Of a stretch of 64,000 nucleotides of DNA, positions 1-9,211 are shown in pieces; the first letter of the stretch is position 1, and each line of letters starts with the position of its first letter. The notes below the pieces were generated by a model. The model made no database searches. It was not told the DNA's origin and saw nothing but the letters and a program-made list of their open reading frames with translations. A program made the translations under genes and the position numbers. Source of the stretch: JAQUTK01 sp963677415 (GTDB lineage Bacteria; Bacteroidota; Bacteroidia; Bacteroidales; JAQUTK01); assembly GCA_963677415.2 (NCBI GenBank), contig CAXXFJ010000014.1, positions 1 to 64,000 on the forward strand, in the 5' to 3' direction.

Positions 1-1667
1 TGGTCAGTTTCTTCTCCTTGTTATCCCAGCTGCAGAGACCTTCGGAAGTGCCTATCCAGATGGTGCCATGAGCATCTTCGGTTATAGAATTGATAATGTG
101 GCTGGGCAAAAGGGCATTTCCTTTTAATTCCATCGAGTTCAAGTCCAGGAAGCATATACCATCATAGGTGCCAATGCAGAGGGTATTGCCCGATGCATAG
201 TATAAGCAGCTTATCCAGTTGTTAAGATAGTTTCTTTGAGATTTATAAGGAGATAGTTTTCCGCTTTTCAGGTCATAATAGAATAATCCTGCTCCCATAG
301 TTGCAATCCATAGGCGTTTGTCCGCATCTTCTGCAAAGCAATAGATACGCTGGATTTGATTCCCGTTGTCATCTATCAGATTATTTAAATAAGTGCATTG
401 GCCTGTTTCCCTATCCAGCTTTCCCATACCGTTCATGAATGACCCAAACCAGAGATTATTTTCTGAATCTTCATATAAGGTCATAACAATTGAGGGGATT
501 GAAGAGGACTTGTCTGTATGGGGGAAATGAACCTCTTTTTTATTTTCCTTAGTGATACTGTAAATGCCGTCATTGTCTGTGCCAACCCATAAAGTGCCCG
601 TATGATCTTTACAGAGTGAGATAATACAATTGGAACCAATGATGTTTTTATCAATGGATTTATATCCCATATATTTGAAATAGTTTGGCTGGGCAGGAAT
701 CATCATGACTCCCTTTTGGTAGATAGCGAGCCAGGTATTGCCCGCATTATCTTTTAGTATGGAGTGAACTTTTGAGCGGGTATAGTCGAAATAACTGTTA
801 TCAAACCGACATTCTGAAATTTCGTTCGTCTCATTATTATAGACTTTTCAATCCTTCGCCATCTGTCCCAATATATAACTCACCCTGGCTTCCTGGATAA
901 AGGGTCTTGATGGGGAGGTCATATTGACCTTTATAAGGAACGGGGAGTAAAGAATCTTTTTCTTTATCATACATGTAAAGTCCGTTTCCCAAACTTCCCA
1001 CATAAATATATCCGCGATCATCCTGGCAAATATCAGTGATAGGAATCCCTTTACCATGTATCAGATAGTGATGTCTCTTATTATCTGTTGTGAGACAGTA
1101 AAGCCCGTTTTCCCCGACTGACAACCAAATATTCCCCTCTTTATCTTCCATAAGATTGCCTGTCATTGCGGTTGGGATAGGCAGACTCAGATTCTTGATA
1201 ATCAGCTTATCCTCTTTTATGGTAAGCGTGCATAAAATGTTGCCGGAAACCCATAAATCTCCGTTTCTCCGTTCTAATAACATGCCTACATTGCTATTGA
1301 ATGGTTGTCCATTCTCCATTACAGCCCGTAAAGAGAAGCGGTCTGTTGCTGGGTCGTACATTTGCAGCCCTTTGTAAGTACCCACAAATAGTCGCCCTTT
1401 ACTATCTTCAAACAAAGTACGTACATAATTATGGGATAACGAATAATCATCTCCTTGCACGTGTTTGTAAATAGTAAATTTTGCACCGTCATAACGATTC
1501 AGCCCATCTTCTGTAGCAATCCATATAATACCTTTTTTGTCTTGATATATCTTGTTAATCAGGCTGCTGGATAATTCTCTGTCTGCCGTAAATAACTTAC
1601 CAGACTGCCCGTAACAGAACAGCGACAAGCATATTCCTAAAAAAATCAGAATAGATTTATTCCTCAT
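1..1667 (-). pseudogene. Hybrid two-component system sensor, N-terminal Reg_prop part; frameshifted and cut by window edge
   Basis: The protein starts at 1667 with a signal peptide (MRNKSILIFLGICLSLFCYG) and continues as Reg_prop beta-propeller repeats of the form GxIWIATEDGLNRYD, KGLQMYDP and GNIWLSVGENGLY. This is the periplasmic sensor architecture of Bacteroides hybrid two-component systems, which usually sense glycan fragments. The first frame ends at a TAA at 837-839. The shifted minus frame is open from 841 to the window edge, with no stop in about 280 codons, and continues the same repeats (GTLWVGTDNDGIY, NNLWFGSF, RLWIATMGAGLF, GTIWIGTSEGL). Removing one A from the AAAA run at 845-848 joins the frames as GLKVYNNE, the expected repeat consensus. 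The membrane, kinase, receiver and AraC parts would lie beyond position 1. The frameshift is either a real inactivation or a sequencing error. I am sure of the family and unsure whether the gene is functional. Confidence 0.85.
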
Positions 1668-1689
1668 ACGTATTCGATTATATACATGA

Positions 1690-1697
1690 CAAATGTA
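1690..1697 (-). promoter_or_regulatory. Bacteroidetes -7 box (TACATTTG) for the sensor gene
   Basis: The minus strand reads TACATTTG, a perfect match to the Bacteroides sigma-ABfr -7 consensus TAnnTTTG. It lies 22 bases upstream of the sensor ATG at 1665-1667. No convincing -33 box was checked. Confidence 0.5.
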
Positions 1698-1725
1698 ATC
1701 AAAATTCCTCTATGATTAAATAGGA

Positions 1726-1925
1726 ATGAATAATTACATCAAAAGCTGGCTCTATAAAGTTTTGTATGGGTACTTTCCCAACGAAGTTTGCGGCTCATGC
1801 CGGACTATCCATACTTTTGGGATTGGTAGCTTTTTATATTTTCAAAACTTCAGGCATTTAATATGTCATTCTACTCTGGGGGACTTGTGGTGCATTAATT
1901 CTCGGTAGTTACCAAGGATCTGATG
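1726..1925 (+). pseudogene. Decayed 5' remnant of a membrane-anchored nucleotide-sugar dehydratase gene
   Basis: This stretch lies just upstream of the intact dehydratase gene at 2022 and resembles its N-terminal membrane region. It reads PTKFAAHAG...GLVAFYIFKTS in one frame and HSTLGDLW in another. The intact protein has MFAFYMFKTYRHVI followed by HSTLSDLWRI. At nucleotide level the segment around 1830-1890 aligns with 2222-2286 with many matches but frame changes and stops. The first two membrane segments appear deleted. The open frame at 1726-1908 (60 codons) is a product of this decay and not a plausible gene. I infer a duplicated or recombined copy that has degenerated. Confidence 0.6.
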
Positions 1926-1975
1926 TTGTTTTTGCTAATTTAGTTAAAGAATTGCTGAAGATTAAATCTTTATAC

Positions 1976-1983
1976 TACATTTG
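1976..1983 (+). promoter_or_regulatory. Bacteroidetes -7 box (TACATTTG) for the dehydratase gene
   Basis: TACATTTG matches TAnnTTTG exactly and lies 38 bases before the ATG at 2022. A TTG at 1952-1954 is a possible -33 element about 21 bases upstream. Confidence 0.5.
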
Positions 1984-2021
1984 CATCCTAGAACTACATC
2001 TCTTTTAATTTCAAAGGTTGC

Positions 2022-4010
2022 ATGAATAGTCTGCGGAGATATCTTAATCTAATCTTATCTTCTCATTATTTGAGTTATAAGATAGTATTACTTATTGATA
2101 TTATTGTTTCTGTAGTTTGTACGTTGATTTCCTATTATGCCGTTTGTAACCTGACCAATATTCCTACTGTACCCTTAACGATGCTTTGGCTGTCGCTCAT
2201 TTCATGTGTAGCGGGAATGTTTGCTTTTTATATGTTCAAGACGTACAGGCATGTCATTCGCCATTCCACACTCTCAGACTTATGGCGGATAGGTCTTTCC
2301 ATTTTTCTGAAAGATTCAATCCTGTATGTACTTGTTGCGCTGTTTGTGCACCGGATCTATCTGATCAATAATCACCTGATTGCTTTTATCCTTTTTGATA
2401 TGATGATCACCTCTATTGCACTGGTTGTTATCCGGATGGCAATGGTTCTGATTTATCAACGGATAAAGGCGAATGGGGAACCGAGCAGGAGTAAGATTCT
2501 GATTTTGATTTATGGCACCACCAATGACAGTGCGGCGCTGGTCAAACGGATGTCGGAGAGTAATAATTATCATGTGGCAGGCTTTTATGTCTTCGGTCGC
2601 GAGATGGATCTGTATTATCTGGCAGGTCTTCCGGTCTATTACTTCCGCAATGAAGATGATTTTAATAAGTTTGTTCCCCGTAAAGAGATAAAGGGTATCT
2701 TGTTTTCACGCTATGATCAGGCACAGTCAGAGAAAGATCGCTTAATCGGCTATTGCTCGCGTGCAGGGATAAAGACATTTATTGCTCCTCCAATCAACGA
2801 GGTGGGCGGGGAGCGTCTGTTTACCACCGAACTGAAACAGCTGAAGATAGAGGATCTGCTGGGACGAGATGAGATCCGTATCAACATGAAGGAGATGGAG
2901 GCTCAATTTATGGGGAAGACGGTGCTGGTAACCGGTGCGGCAGGAAGTATTGGCAGCGAACTGTGTCGTCAGCTTGCAAAGCTCGGGGTGAAGAAGCTGG
3001 TGTTATTTGATTCGGCTGAGACGCCGATGCATGAGCTTCGGCTTGAACTGGAACATTCATTCCCGAAACTGAAATTTGAACCGATAGTGGGTGATGTACG
3101 GGTCTTGCAGCGGGTGGAGAAAATGTTTGAACACTTTCGTCCGGAGGTTGTGTTTCATGCGGCTGCGTATAAGCATGTGCCACTGATGGAGGAGAATCCG
3201 TGTGAGGCAGTACTGGTCAATGTGATTGGTTCCCGACTGGTGGCTGACATGGCTGTGAAGTATGGCTCTGAGAGGATGATCATGATCTCATCGGACAAGG
3301 CGGTGAACCCTACCAATGTGATGGGATGCTCCAAACGGCTGGCTGAGATTTATATACAGAGTCTGGGTAAAGCGCTCCATGAGGGGACGGTGCAGGGAAA
3401 GACGAAGTTTGTGACGACACGTTTTGGAAATGTGCTGGGTAGCAATGGTTCGGTGATTCCTCGCTTCCGCACACAGATTGAGCGTGGTGGTCCGGTTACT
3501 GTGACGCATCCGGATATTATCCGGTTCTTTATGACCATTCCAGAGGCTTGCCGGCTGGTGCTGGAAGCTGCTACATTGGGTAATGGGAACGATATTTTTG
3601 TGTTTGAGATGGGTGAGGCGGTGAAGATTGTTGACATGGCAAGAAAAATGATTGAACTGGCAGGTTATGTGCCTGACAGGGATATCAAGATAAAATATAC
3701 GGGACTGCGCCCCGGTGAGAAACTCTTTGAGGAGGTGCTCAGCGATGAGGAGAATACGCTTCCTACTTCGCATGAGAAGATCCGGGTAGCCAAGGTGCGT
3801 GATTATGTGTATGAGGAGATCTTGGATACATATGCTGAGTTTGAGACTCTCTCCCTGAATGTAAAAGTGGAGGATACCGTGATATTGATGAAAAGGATGG
3901 TGCCTGAGTTTGTATCGGAAAACTCTTCCGCATTTGAGAAAATGGACCATCAACTGGCTGGAGAACGTGTGAAGCTCCCTTCGGCAGCTTTTCCAAACCG
4001 TAACGACTAG
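2022..4010 (+). CDS. Membrane-anchored NDP-sugar 4,6-dehydratase/epimerase (PglF/WbpM/CapD type), polysaccharide biosynthesis
   Basis: The 662-residue protein has about four hydrophobic membrane segments in its first 140 residues, a CoA-binding-like middle (residues ~150-270) and a C-terminal short-chain dehydrogenase/reductase domain. The NAD(P)-binding motif is G305-x2-G308-x2-G311 (VTGAAGSIGSE). YKHVPLMEENP and SSDKAVNPTNVMGCSK follow. In this family the usual YxxxK catalytic pair is MxxxK, and here it is M434-x3-K438, as in large WbpM/PglF-type UDP-GlcNAc 4,6-dehydratases. The reaction at the cytoplasmic face of the inner membrane would be dehydration of a UDP-sugar, supplying a deoxy-amino sugar for capsule or glycan synthesis. 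Length is normal for the large form. No glycosyltransferases lie nearby, so it stands alone here apart from the decayed copy directly upstream. Confidence 0.9.
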   Translation: MNSLRRYLNLILSSHYLSYKIVLLIDIIVSVVCTLISYYAVCNLTNIPTVPLTMLWLSLISCVAGMFAFYMFKTYRHVIRHSTLSDLWRIGLSIFLKDSILYVLVALFVHRIYLINNHLIAFILFDMMITSIALVVIRMAMVLIYQRIKANGEPSRSKILILIYGTTNDSAALVKRMSESNNYHVAGFYVFGREMDLYYLAGLPVYYFRNEDDFNKFVPRKEIKGILFSRYDQAQSEKDRLIGYCSRAGIKTFIAPPINEVGGERLFTTELKQLKIEDLLGRDEIRINMKEMEAQFMGKTVLVTGAAGSIGSELCRQLAKLGVKKLVLFDSAETPMHELRLELEHSFPKLKFEPIVGDVRVLQRVEKMFEHFRPEVVFHAAAYKHVPLMEENPCEAVLVNVIGSRLVADMAVKYGSERMIMISSDKAVNPTNVMGCSKRLAEIYIQSLGKALHEGTVQGKTKFVTTRFGNVLGSNGSVIPRFRTQIERGGPVTVTHPDIIRFFMTIPEACRLVLEAATLGNGNDIFVFEMGEAVKIVDMARKMIELAGYVPDRDIKIKYTGLRPGEKLFEEVLSDEENTLPTSHEKIRVAKVRDYVYEEILDTYAEFETLSLNVKVEDTVILMKRMVPEFVSENSSAFEKMDHQLAGERVKLPSAAFPNRND

Positions 4011-4215
4011 GCGGAAGTCCTTCAAATAATCGCTGCGCTCGTTGCTGTGCAACCTCCAAATCGCTCGTTGCCCCCTTGCTGTCATTGCGGGCTTGACCCG
4101 CAATCTCCTGACGGAAGCCCTCCATTTATCGCTGCGCTCGTTGCTGCACAAATTCCAAATCGCTCGTTGCTGCGCAACCTTCAGCCCGGCTCGTTGCTGC
4201 GCAACTTTGCTGCTC
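4011..4215. repeat. GC-rich direct-repeat patch with REP-like palindrome
   Basis: Two related direct copies lie about 100 bases apart, at 4011-4070 and 4111-4170. Each runs from CGGAAG through CGCTGCGCTCGTTGCTG to CCAAATCGCTCGTTGC. A further partial copy (CTCGTTGCTGCGCAAC) lies at 4190-4205. The patch begins immediately after the dehydratase stop codon and is clearly more GC-rich than the flanks. Between the copies lies a palindrome resembling widespread intergenic REP-type elements. There are no coding signs. It looks like a mobile intergenic repeat family, but the family name cannot be given from one window. Confidence 0.65.
4084..4104. repeat. REP-like hairpin ATTGCGGG-CTTGA-CCCGCAAT
   Basis: ATTGCGGG at 4084-4091 and CCCGCAAT at 4097-4104 form a perfect 8-bp stem with a 5-base loop. 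There is no T-run on either side, so a repeat element is more likely than an intrinsic terminator. Confidence 0.6.
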
Positions 4216-4261
4216 AGAGAGATGGTTATTTTTATTTTTAATATTTTAGGGTTAGATTATT

Positions 4262-4291
4262 TTTGTAACTAAAATAATATTTATATATTTG
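4262..4291 (+). promoter_or_regulatory. Bacteroidetes promoter with -33 (TTTG) and -7 (TATATTTG)
   Basis: TTTG at 4262-4265 is followed after 18 bases by TATATTTG at 4284-4291, so both halves of the Bacteroides consensus are present. The start of transcription would be near 4298, giving a 5' leader of about 125 bases for the BspA-like gene at 4423. Confidence 0.6.
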
Positions 4292-4422
4292 CGAGTCGTG
4301 TTTAGGGATGTGTGCGGCAAACGATACCTTTTGATTGATGCGGTTATTTGATGACGCTCAATTGATTCTTTTGAGTCTTTCGAACTTTTAGTAATGTGAG
4401 TTCAACTATAAATTCTACAGTC

Positions 4423-6831
4423 ATGAAAAAACTTCTTCTTCTTTCCATCAGTTTGTTGTTTGTGCTGGCTGCACAGGCATTGGATTTCAAAGTCAATAAT
4501 TTGAGGTACACCTCGAATCCGACTGGTGTTACTGTGTCTTTTGATTTGTTTCGGGAAACATCTCTGTCGGGTGCTGTAGTGATTCCTCCCAGTGTGATGA
4601 ATGGTGCTACTGACTATGCTGTGACTGCGATTGGAGATAGTGCTTTTTCTGATTGTTGGGAAGTGACTTCGATCACTATTCCTGCAAGTGTTACTTCGAT
4701 AGGACAATTTGCTTTTAATGGATGCAACGGGCTTTCTTCGATCGTAATTCCTTCGGAGGTTATTTCAATAGGGTCGTTTGCTTTCGCTTCTTGCACTGGT
4801 ATTAAAGATTTTTATGTTCGGAGTTCAACTCCTCCTGTTGTGGATAATCGGGGTTTTGATGAGTTTAGTACAAGTACGTGTAAATTGTATGTACCGGTTG
4901 GCTCAAAAGAGTCGTATGAAGCTGCCAATGGATGGAAGGATTTCCAAAATATGGAGGAGTCAATGATGGGGGAAGTTTTGGCATTTTCTGTGGATAATTT
5001 GAAGTACATCACGAATACATCCGGCACTTTTGTGTATCTGAAAGGATATGTAACGAACCCTGTCGGTGATCTTGTGATTCCTTCTGTGGTGACGTATGAC
5101 GGGAAGGACTATCCTGTTACTTCGATAGGGGATTCGGCTTTTTATGAATGTGATAGCCTTGCCTCGATTATACTCCCTGAGGGTCTTACTAGTATCGGAA
5201 CTTCTGCTTTTGAAAAATGCGACACTCTTTCCCTGGTTACACTGCCTGAGAGTCTCACTTTGATTGGAACGTCTGCTTTTAGCGATTGCAGCCGACTGAC
5301 TTCGATCACTCTTCCTGACAGCATCACTTCGATCAGGGAAAAAGCTTTTCAAAGATCCGGTCTTACCTCAGTCACACTTCCTGATAGCATCACTTCAATT
5401 GAAAGCTACCTATTTGACGGTTGCGACAGCCTCACCTCTATCTCTGTACCCAAGAGTGTCACTACGATAGATACGTATGCTTTCAGAGGATGCAGTGCTC
5501 TAACTTCCGTCGCGTTTGAGGGTGTCATGTCTATTTATGGTTATGCTTTCAGCGATTGTTCCGGACTTACTTCTATTTCACTTCCTTCCAGTGTCTCTTT
5601 TATTGGATATATGGCCTTTTCCGGTTGTACTGGTTTGCAGGAGTTTCATATCCAGAGATTAACTCCTCCTGATTTTATTGGTTCTTATCTGTTTGACCAA
5701 GTAGATCTGAGCAAGGTCAAATTGTACGTACCTCTGAGCACAAGTGAATTGTATGCCGCAGAATCTCCGTGGAACGCGTTTCAGAGTATTGAGGAAACAG
5801 ACATGGATTGCCTTTTGTATTCTCAGTCGACAATTTGAAATATACCACCCATGCTGATCGTCTTTCTGTGTATGTAAGTGGGTATGAAACTCAACTCGTC
5901 GGAGAGTCTGCTATTCCTGACAGTGTGACGTATGAGGAAGAGAGTTATGCTGTTACATCAATAAGAGATAGTGCTTTTATAGAATGTCGTGGTCTTACCG
6001 CTATCACGATTCCTTCATCTGTTACATACGTTGGCGAATTTGCTTTTGCCGAATGCCGCAATCTTACTTCTGTAACGCTTTCTGAAGGCCTCACTTCAAT
6101 TGCACAGTGTGCTTTTTGGGATTGTGGCAGCCTTACCTCGATCACGATTCCCGCAAGTGTATCTGAGATAGGAGATGGTGCATTTGGCTATTGCGATTCA
6201 TTGACAGAGTTCGTTGTAAGCAGAGGGCAATACCGCTTTTGTTGTGGAAGACGGAGTGTTGTTTTCCATAGATATGACGAGAATTGTGGCTTGTCCATCC
6301 TCCAAAGAAAACTATGTCATTCCTTCCAGTGTTACATCTATTGGAGATATGGCGTTTTTGAATTGCAGTGATCTCCTCTCAGTAACTATATCTGAGAGTG
6401 TCATATCCATAGGAGATAGTGCTTTTTGCAAGTGCAGCGGTTTGCAGGAGATTTATGTTCAGAACTCAACCCCTCTTGCTATTGGTAATTCTGCGTTATA
6501 TCAGATCAATAAGAGCACTTGTACCTTATACGTACCTGCCGGTTCAGGAGAAGCATATGCCGCAGCTGATCAGTGGAAGGACTTTGTGAATATCATAGAA
6601 GTGGTCACATCAGTGCCCCAAAAGGGAGTTGCACCGCTTATGATCAGTACAGTCGGTGACGGCATCATGATCACAGGAGCGGAGCCGGGAGCTACGATCA
6701 CCGTCTATACAGTTACCGGAACGCAGCTACTCACACTTACTGCCACCGGCAATGAGCAACGAATCACACTTCTTGGTGGAGCACTTTACTTTGTGAAGGT
6801 TGGCAGTCAGATGATGAAAGTCGCGCTGTAA
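4423..6831 (+). pseudogene. BspA-like leucine-rich repeat surface protein with C-terminal sorting-type tail; two compensating frameshifts
   Basis: The start at 4423 (MKKLLLLSISLLFVLAAQA) is preferred over the upstream in-frame GTG at 4396 because it begins a clean signal peptide. The body is made of about 23-residue BspA repeats (consensus LTSITIPSSVTSIGDSAFxGC), arranged in blocks that begin FSVDNLKY. The tail ends LYFVKVGSQMMKVAL, a Bacteroidales C-terminal sorting-like domain. Frame 1 runs to 5838, frame 2 from about 5808 to 6371, and frame 3 from about 6230 to 6831. One missing base near 5806-5808 (likely GATTTG to GATTG) and one extra base near 6225-6228 account for both shifts. Corrected, the gene gives about 802 residues in the original frame. 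Such proteins are cell-surface or secreted and bind host or bacterial ligands. Whether the shifts are real or sequencing errors is open. Confidence 0.8.
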
Positions 6832-6870
6832 GTATTTGGATATTGAGTATTAACTATTAATTCTACAGGT

Positions 6871-8376
6871 ATGAAAAAAACCATGTTTCTTTCCTTTATT
6901 GTAGTATTAACAGCTGTATGCCTATCTTGCTCAGACGATGAAGATGGTTCAAGTCTGACCAGATCCTCATTGCGATTCTCAGAAGGTGACTTGAGATATA
7001 CCGCGACTGACACCTCTTCGGTGTCAGTCAGTGGTACTACGGGAAAGAGTATCAGACAGATTGAGATTCCCTCCAGTGTGACGTATAAAGGGAAGAATTA
7101 TGCTGTCACGTCGATAGGAGATAGTGCTTTTTGCAACTGCCTGGAACTATCTTCGATCACTCTTCCTTCGAGTGTCACTTCGATAGGAGACTCAGCCTTT
7201 TACCATTGCAGTACTCTTGATTCGATCAAAATACCTTCGACTGTCACATCGTTAGGTAATTGTGCATTTGCTTACGCCGGCATTACTACGATAACCATTC
7301 CTAAACATATCACTTCAATAGGAGACTCGGCTTTTTACGATTGCACAAAATTGAAGGAGATTTGTATCCGAAATTCCACTCCTCCCTCTGTTGGCATTGA
7401 TGGATTGTATCAGGTCGATAAGAGCACTTGTAAAATATATGTGCCTGTCGGTTCAGGAGAAAACTATGGAGCAGCCGATGCATGGAAGGAGTTCCTGAAC
7501 AAAGAAGAAACAAGCATGGCGCCAGATAAATTAGAATATGTCTATCAGCCTTTTATTATGGACGGCACGTGTGTATGGCAAAGTAGTAAATGTGCGTATG
7601 GTTCTGATATACCGGAAGATAGCTGTTGTTTGATCAGTAATGAAGATTCAGTATATCAAGGGAAAACGTATAAAAAGATTTACGATTACCCCTTACTTAG
7701 CACCGACAAGAAAGATAAAGTATGTGTAGGTCTCCTTCGTGAAGATAAAAAAAGAGTCTATTGTGTTGGATCCTACTCCATGACACAAAATCTCCCTGAA
7801 TCTTTATTATATGATTTCAATCTTACTGCAGGTGATGAATTCACTTATTATTCCATGAAATTGAAGGTCTCATATATTGATACAATACAGCTAGAAGGAG
7901 TGTGGCGACGTAAGTTTTATTTTATGCAGGCAGAATATCCTCATGATGCAATTACAAGAGATTACTGGTTGGAAGGTATAGGATGCTTAGGTTTCCAAGG
8001 TATAACAGATCCCTTCGGTTCACCACCTAAGTGTTGCTATTATCTATTTTACAGTGTGGTACATGGGGATAAAGCTCTCTATAAACGATATTCGGATGGA
8101 AGATCCCGATGCATAGGCGATCCGGTTCAGACCTCCAAAGCAGAGAGTAAGATCAGTTATTATGTCAAGGATCAAACGCTTTACATAACAACGGGGGAAC
8201 AAGAGTTTGCAAAATTAGATATTTACTCATCAGATGCAAAGCTGATAACAAGTGTGGTGCTCAATGAAAAGAGTACTCAGATAGAGCAATCCTTGAGCGG
8301 TATCCCACCGGGAAGTTATCTTTTTATTGTGGCATCTGCTGACAGTCAGCAATCGGGGGATTTTATCGTGCAATAG
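6871..8376 (+). CDS. BspA-like leucine-rich repeat lipoprotein
   Basis: The 501-residue product has an SPase II signal with lipobox C-L-S-C (MKKTMFLSFIVVLTAVCLSC) followed by acidic residues, which favours surface export in Bacteroides. Residues ~60-210 are four to five BspA repeats (YAVTSIGDSAFCNC, SVTSIGDSAFYHC). A middle domain of about 220 residues that I do not recognise follows, and then a C-terminal tail (LDIYSSDAKLIT...PPGSYLFIVAS) typical of Bacteroidales sorting-like domains. It follows the previous gene by 39 bases, and both genes share the leader AATTCTACAGnnATGAAAAAA, evidence of duplication. It probably shares the upstream promoter. Ligand unknown. Confidence 0.85.
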   Translation: MKKTMFLSFIVVLTAVCLSCSDDEDGSSLTRSSLRFSEGDLRYTATDTSSVSVSGTTGKSIRQIEIPSSVTYKGKNYAVTSIGDSAFCNCLELSSITLPSSVTSIGDSAFYHCSTLDSIKIPSTVTSLGNCAFAYAGITTITIPKHITSIGDSAFYDCTKLKEICIRNSTPPSVGIDGLYQVDKSTCKIYVPVGSGENYGAADAWKEFLNKEETSMAPDKLEYVYQPFIMDGTCVWQSSKCAYGSDIPEDSCCLISNEDSVYQGKTYKKIYDYPLLSTDKKDKVCVGLLREDKKRVYCVGSYSMTQNLPESLLYDFNLTAGDEFTYYSMKLKVSYIDTIQLEGVWRRKFYFMQAEYPHDAITRDYWLEGIGCLGFQGITDPFGSPPKCCYYLFYSVVHGDKALYKRYSDGRSRCIGDPVQTSKAESKISYYVKDQTLYITTGEQEFAKLDIYSSDAKLITSVVLNEKSTQIEQSLSGIPPGSYLFIVASADSQQSGDFIVQ

Positions 8377-8432
8377 CACGAGGATGTGAACGGGTAAAGA
8401 AACGCAAGAGTCAGAAAGCGTTTATCGGAGTA

Positions 8433-8570
8433 AAGATCACCGTCTATACGGTTACAGGAACGCAGCTACTCACACTCTCTGCCACTGGCAATGAGCAACG
8501 GATCACGCTTCCTGAAGGAGCACTATACTTTGTGAAGGTTGGGGGTCAGACGATGAAAGTCGCACTGTAA
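8433..8570 (+). pseudogene. Orphan copy of the BspA-like C-terminal tail
   Basis: The frame from 8436 to the stop at 8568-8570 encodes KITVYTVTGTQLLTL through LYFVKVGGQTMKVAL. It is nearly identical to the last 45 residues of the gene ending at 6831 and also matches it closely in nucleotides. There is no start codon or signal peptide, and the upstream sequence (8377-8432) does not continue any LRR domain. It is the 3' remnant of a deleted BspA paralog or a duplicated tail. Confidence 0.75.
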
Positions 8571-8576
8571 GTAACA

Positions 8577-8621
8577 AATTACCTGCTTAACGGTTAACGG
8601 TTAACAGTTAAGCAGGTAATT
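8577..8621. terminator. Perfect 15-bp stem-loop after the BspA cluster
   Basis: AATTACCTGCTTAAC at 8577-8591 is the exact reverse complement of GTTAAGCAGGTAATT at 8607-8621, with a 15-base loop containing GGTTAACGGTTAAC. It begins seven bases after the orphan tail's stop codon and faces the converging gene at 8646. A long T-run is missing, but the position suggests a bidirectional terminator. Confidence 0.6.
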
Positions 8622-8645
8622 GTAGAAAAAGAGGAATTGTCGGTT

Positions 8646-8948
8646 TTATAACACTCGGAAATAGACTTCCCGTTTCTTTTCATTGTAGGAAAAACATTTT
8701 GGCGCACCTGCTTTTACCTTAAAAGACGAATCAACTCTTTCAAGTCCATGATCATCAATAAAGGCGAAGGAGAGGCTGTCGCCAACGATTCTTCTGTCAA
8801 TAATCGGATGGCTTTGCGTATAATCAAGTCTTATGATGGTGGTCTTTCCTGAATAGGTATGATTTCTACCTTCAGAAATCCATTCGATATCCTTATCTAT
8901 TAATCCTTTTATGTTTTCTACCGTGAGAGGTATAAAGTCGTCAGTCAT
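8646..8948 (-). CDS. Hypothetical protein, 100 residues
   Basis: I do not recognise this protein. It is 100 residues, charged, without a signal peptide or membrane segment (MTDDFIPLTVENIKGLIDKD at the start). A perfect -7 box lies 24 bases upstream of the ATG and a stem-loop lies just downstream, so it looks like a genuine monocistronic cytoplasmic gene. It has no repeats or obvious catalytic motifs. Confidence 0.5.
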   Translation of the reverse strand: MTDDFIPLTVENIKGLIDKDIEWISEGRNHTYSGKTTIIRLDYTQSHPIIDRRIVGDSLSFAFIDDHGLERVDSSFKVKAGAPKCFSYNEKKREVYFRVL

Positions 8949-8971
8949 CTGTCTTTTTATTAATTATGACT

Positions 8972-8979
8972 CAAAGTTA
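8972..8979 (-). promoter_or_regulatory. Bacteroidetes -7 box (TAACTTTG) for the 100-residue gene
   Basis: The minus strand reads TAACTTTG, a perfect TAnnTTTG, 24 bases before the ATG at 8946-8948. Confidence 0.45.
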
Positions 8980-9112
8980 CGATAAATAATCAGGTTGAAT
9001 TCTCTTTTTCAGAATATTGTTTCTCAATCCGGCATATTCTTATGCAAACAGATATTTAGAGGAGATTTGATAACTATTTTCGCCATTTCACACCCCTTTT
9101 ACTTACCATTCA

Positions 9113-9211
9113 TTACTGCTCGATAAATCGACCCGATTGCTGACTGTCGTCAGAAGCTACAATAAAGAGATTGTTTCCCGGCAGGATATTGCTCAAGGGT
9201 TGTGCAATCTG
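9113..9211 (-). pseudogene. Orphan copy of the second BspA-like protein's C-terminal tail, inverted
   Basis: The minus strand encodes QIAQPLSNILPGNNLFIVAS and DSQQSGRFIEQ followed by a stop at 9113-9115. This matches the last 32 residues of the lipoprotein ending at 8376 (QIEQSLSGIPPGSYLFIVAS, DSQQSGDFIVQ). It lies in opposite orientation, lacks an N-terminal part, and sits in the otherwise gene-free stretch 8980-9366. It is a decayed remnant of another paralog. Nothing else was seen in that stretch. Confidence 0.7.

Noticed and set aside
837..850. Programmed ribosomal frameshift in the sensor gene
   Set aside because: No slippery heptamer with a downstream structure was recognised, and the simple one-A removal restores the family repeat exactly.
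3288..4151. 287-codon minus-strand frame opposite the dehydratase gene
   Set aside because: It is antisense to a well-supported conserved protein and crosses into the repeat patch. It has no signal, family or promoter support.
4396..4422. GTG start for the first BspA-like gene
   Set aside because: The ATG at 4423 starts a clean signal peptide and shares its leader with the next gene.
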